Origin: Kriegella sp963975415 | GTDB lineage: Bacteria > Bacteroidota > Bacteroidia > Flavobacteriales > Flavobacteriaceae | Direction: 5' to 3' | DNA length: 64,000 nt | Assembly (NCBI RefSeq): GCF_963975415.1 | Contig: NZ_CAXBGN010000008.1 | Span: 124,001-188,000, forward strand | In this document: in pieces, positions 61,077 through 64,000 of the stretch | How positions within the stretch are numbered: position 1 is the stretch's first letter | Layout: the number at the start of each line of letters is the position of its first letter | Notes under the pieces: model-generated | What the model was told of the DNA's origin: nothing | What the model saw: the letters and a program-made list of their open reading frames with translations, nothing else | Databases searched by the model: none | Made by a program: the position numbers and the translations under genes

Positions 61077-63884
61077 TTAACTATTTTTTTTCAACTGCAT
61101 TTCTTTGATAATATTTTTGAGTTCTTTCATTCTCAATTCTCTCCCAACGAACAATTTATTCATACGCTGTAATTCAGCATTTTTTAAATCGACCTCTTCG
61201 GTTCTAATTTTAACCAATTCTTCAAGGTTGTTTCTGTGTTTTTCTAATTCAATTTCCACTTTTATACTTTCGGTTATATCTTTCATAAATGCCGCCACAA
61301 CAAATTGTTCATTTACCTGCATTGTAAAAGTGTTTACTTCTAAATCAAGTATTTCTCCGTTCTTTTTCTTGTGATTCGTATTGAATCTAGCGAATCCTTT
61401 ACGCACCATTTCCTTTATTCTTTCTTCTATTTCTGTCTGATTCAAGGCAACTTCAAGTTGATTGATATTCATGGTTAACAATTCGTCTAGGGTATACCCT
61501 ATCATATTAACATAAGAAGGATTTGCATCCAGAATTTTTCCAGTAGTATCGGCTAATAAAAATCCATCAAGTAGGGTTTCAATTATTAGTGTATTTCGCT
61601 TTCCAAGCGCAAGAATTTCCTTTTCTGCTTTTTTGCGCGCTGTAATATCTCGAATAACCCCGATTAAAAACTTATTACCCGCCTTATCAATAAATCTCGT
61701 TTTTTTAGTGGAAATGGTACGAATATCTTTTTGGTTTAAACTGAGTGTCTCTTCCGTAATATTTTCTTCACCGGTTAAAATCACATGTTTATCATTACTC
61801 AAGAAACGCTCTCTTTCTTCTTTGGGAACATTGTCGGCTAGGGTTTTACCAATAATATCAGTTCTGGACATATTGAAAATTGAACAGAGTGCATCATTAA
61901 CGAGTATCATTCTGCTTTGGCTGTCTTTTACAAATACCGGATCACCAATATTGTTGATAATATTCTCAAGATATGTTTCACTACTTTTAATTTTTTCTTC
62001 AGCTTCTTTACGCTCGGTTATATCGATTACCGTTCCTTGAAATTTTATGGCATTGGCAGCTTCATCTCGTACTACTTCCATTTGCACCATTACGTGCTTT
62101 ACCGTTTTGTCTCGCCAAAGCACGCGATATTCAAACGAGGCATTGTTTTTATTTTTAATTCTATCTTCTGTTATTTTATTATGAAAATCCCTATCATCAG
62201 GGTGTACGCGACTTAAAACGGAGTTGTAATTTAATTTTGTATCCTTATCTACATCGTAAATTGTGTACATGAGATCTGACCAAAACACCTCGTCGGTTTT
62301 AATATCCCAACTCCAATGTCCTATTTTGCCAATTCTAATTGCAGCTTCAATTTTTTGCTGCATTTCTTCAATTTCCTTTTGCGCTTTTTTTTGCTCGGTA
62401 ATATCTCTTGTAATCGCAAGTAAGGATATAATAGTACCATTATCATCTTTTAGGGGTACGGCGTGTGTTTCAAGCCATCTTTGTGTGCCCTTTAGTCCAA
62501 TAATTTCAAATACGAGCATTCCCGAATCACCGTTGAATATATTTTTTATTAGTTTATTAAATGCAAATTGATACTCGGGACTTATTAGGTTTATAACCGA
62601 TTTACCTTTAATCATAGCTAGATTTTCAGCTTCGATCATGGCCAACCCGGCAGGATTCATATAAATTAATTCCCCTTTAGAATTTAATTGTTTTATACAT
62701 TCAGGCTCGGTTTCTAATATTGTTCTTAAATGATTTTCACTTTCTTTTAAAGACAAGTCAGCCTTTTTTTGATTCGTGATGTCGGTGAAATAAATTGTTA
62801 TTCCTTCAGAAGAGGGGTAAACTCTGTTTTCAAACCATTTATCTAGTGGCTCATAATATTCTTCGAAGTAAATGGTTTCTTGCGTATCAAAAGCTTTATG
62901 GTAAATCCTATAAAATTTGGAACCAACACCCTCTGGAAATTCTGTCCAAATATTTTTACCTATCAAGCTTTCTGGTGATCTTCCTATAAACCCTGCCGCC
63001 TTTTTATTTACGTAAGTATAGCACCAATTGGTGTCTAACGAAATAAAACCATCTGAAATGTGATTTAAAGTAGACTCTATTTGCGATACAAGTCTTTTCT
63101 CTACTTGATTTTTTTCAACCTTAAGATCTTCATATTTTTTTTTATACTTGACTATTGAAAAGGTATCTCTGCTTTGATTCGCTATAAAAGTTGCATTATC
63201 TTTTTCTTTATCAATATACTTTAGATAGCAATATAATAGCACAGAAAATACAAATGCCGAAATTGATTTTCCAATGAGATGACTGATCAACGAAGTTTTA
63301 AAGTCCGGTGCATCATATCTAAGAATAGCATTGAAGGCAAGGGCATCAAAAATAAGAACCGAAAACAAGGAGATAAAAAGCACTAAAAAGAAATGTCGTC
63401 TGCCAATTTTAGAAATTAGAGCTTGGTATATTATCACCAATAAAATGAAATCAACCAGTAATATTAGTGTACCAGTAATGAAATATTTGTAATTTATGAG
63501 AAAAACAGACGATGAATCTACATAATTCATGGTTTGTGCTGCCTGCTCATGAACATACGTAATACCGAACAAGGCCGATAAGATAAAGTTTGAAATGATT
63601 ATTCCGATAATAAGCGCTCTTGCACTTGCCACTCCTTCTTTAATATATATCAATAAGACAGCGAATAAGACAGCAGAAAAAACGATGACCGAACCCGGAT
63701 AAATAATAACATCTCCGAATACTTTAAAGCTGACCATCGTTACTGAAAGGGCTTGTAGGTATTGTACGGACCCTAGAAGAATGTAAAGCGGTGCCAAGCC
63801 TAATCTTTTTCTAAATTTAAATAGGAAAAGAATACTTAAAGACGTGAGCAAAAACTCTATAAGTATGGTGGCATATAAATTCAT
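61077..63884 (-). CDS. Membrane multi-PAS receptor without histidine kinase domain
   Basis: A protein of 935 residues. The N-terminal 220 residues hold about seven transmembrane helices and resemble VUT/queuosine-precursor-transporter-like membrane domains (FKVFGDVIIYPGSVIVFSAVLF, IYIKEGVASARALIIG). Five PAS domains follow at about 268-370, 383-497, 510-625, 638-750 and 765-878, each ending in an ITxxKKA-like linker. The C-terminus is a coiled coil with the motif LFVGRELRMKELKNIIKEM, a tail seen in other PAS proteins of this phylum. There is no HisKA, ATPase, GGDEF, EAL or methyl-accepting domain. It is first in the cluster, 42 bp before the CHASE-PAS kinase gene, so it may pass its signal to that kinase by protein contact. 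Confidence 0.9.
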   Translation of the reverse strand: MNLYATILIEFLLTSLSILFLFKFRKRLGLAPLYILLGSVQYLQALSVTMVSFKVFGDVIIYPGSVIVFSAVLFAVLLIYIKEGVASARALIIGIIISNFILSALFGITYVHEQAAQTMNYVDSSSVFLINYKYFITGTLILLVDFILLVIIYQALISKIGRRHFFLVLFISLFSVLIFDALAFNAILRYDAPDFKTSLISHLIGKSISAFVFSVLLYCYLKYIDKEKDNATFIANQSRDTFSIVKYKKKYEDLKVEKNQVEKRLVSQIESTLNHISDGFISLDTNWCYTYVNKKAAGFIGRSPESLIGKNIWTEFPEGVGSKFYRIYHKAFDTQETIYFEEYYEPLDKWFENRVYPSSEGITIYFTDITNQKKADLSLKESENHLRTILETEPECIKQLNSKGELIYMNPAGLAMIEAENLAMIKGKSVINLISPEYQFAFNKLIKNIFNGDSGMLVFEIIGLKGTQRWLETHAVPLKDDNGTIISLLAITRDITEQKKAQKEIEEMQQKIEAAIRIGKIGHWSWDIKTDEVFWSDLMYTIYDVDKDTKLNYNSVLSRVHPDDRDFHNKITEDRIKNKNNASFEYRVLWRDKTVKHVMVQMEVVRDEAANAIKFQGTVIDITERKEAEEKIKSSETYLENIINNIGDPVFVKDSQSRMILVNDALCSIFNMSRTDIIGKTLADNVPKEERERFLSNDKHVILTGEENITEETLSLNQKDIRTISTKKTRFIDKAGNKFLIGVIRDITARKKAEKEILALGKRNTLIIETLLDGFLLADTTGKILDANPSYVNMIGYTLDELLTMNINQLEVALNQTEIEERIKEMVRKGFARFNTNHKKKNGEILDLEVNTFTMQVNEQFVVAAFMKDITESIKVEIELEKHRNNLEELVKIRTEEVDLKNAELQRMNKLFVGRELRMKELKNIIKEMQLKKNS

Positions 63885-64000
63885 ATAGTATTGAAGTTAA
63901 TTATTCGAAACATAATATGAATATTCTAATTAAAGTTAAACATTTATTGGTCCAAAAACCTTCTTATTTTTGATGGGTTGATTTACCGTAAGGTCTACAA
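63885..64000. other. Upstream region of the signalling cluster, cut by the window edge
   Basis: AT-rich, with no gene. A plus-strand TATTTTTG at 63965-63972 could be the -7 element of a rightward gene beyond the window. I see no copy of the GGTATACC palindrome here. Confidence 0.4.

Noticed and set aside
61489..61500. AGGGTATACCCT, similar to the centre of the 42-bp palindrome
   Set aside because: It lies inside the coding sequence of a PAS domain (IGYTL region), differs outside GGTATACC, and has no promoter nearby.

Overview
The window is chromosomal DNA from a member of the Bacteroidota, most likely a marine Flavobacteriaceae of the Maribacter/Zobellia/Arenibacter type; the genus cannot be fixed from sequence alone. 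The evidence is a SusC/SusD pair, three TonB-dependent receptors with N-terminal carboxypeptidase-regulatory-like domains, several promoters of the Bacteroidota type (TAnnTTTG), weak Shine-Dalgarno sequences, AT-rich spacers, and small conserved families typical of Flavobacteriia (DUF6146, DUF6787, TIGR02757, a 4Fe-4S ferredoxin divergent from a LuxC-like acyl-CoA reductase). I saw no rRNA, tRNA, CRISPR array, insertion sequence or prophage.

Layout. 1-5.5 kb: an amidohydrolase cut by the left edge, a RetSat/CrtI-type FAD oxidoreductase and a large unrecognised Cys/Trp-rich protein. 5.4-8 kb: an operon of SGNH hydrolase, small membrane protein and secreted alpha/beta hydrolase. 8-11 kb: TIGR02757 protein, LolD-like ATPase, folE and a small membrane protein. 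10.8-16.5 kb: tandem-DUF302 lipoprotein, Tat-exported sulfite oxidase-like enzyme with its cytochrome c, and a metal-type TonB receptor with a His/Glu loop plus a Cys/His-rich partner. 16.5-26 kb: small conserved proteins, serA-serC, acyl-CoA reductase, ferredoxin, another TonB receptor and ychF. 26-36 kb: a HisKA_2 kinase and receiver pair, an EamA transporter, parE-parC-mscL and a sterol desaturase-family protein. 35.8-48 kb: a glycan-utilisation region made of a GH31 enzyme, a membrane PHP phosphoesterase, a DapA-like aldolase, SusD, SusC and a PKD lipoprotein, with a ceramidase-like hydrolase divergent from it. 48-54 kb: XRE regulator, M14 peptidase, Lrp, DinB, aroB and proline dehydrogenase.

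54.2-63.9 kb is a seven-gene signalling cluster, all on the minus strand, and is the most interesting part. The upstream unit encodes a membrane multi-PAS receptor without a kinase domain, a CHASE-PAS histidine kinase, a lone receiver and a sigma-54-dependent response regulator. The downstream unit encodes a protein with two STAS-like (DUF7793-like) domains, a PAS histidine kinase and a lone receiver. Between them lie a perfect 42-bp palindrome, a second copy of its core 41 bp away, and a near-consensus -24/-12 promoter just before the downstream unit. This is the arrangement expected if the sigma-54 activator binds the palindromes and switches on the second signalling module. That link is inferred, but the DNA elements are directly visible.
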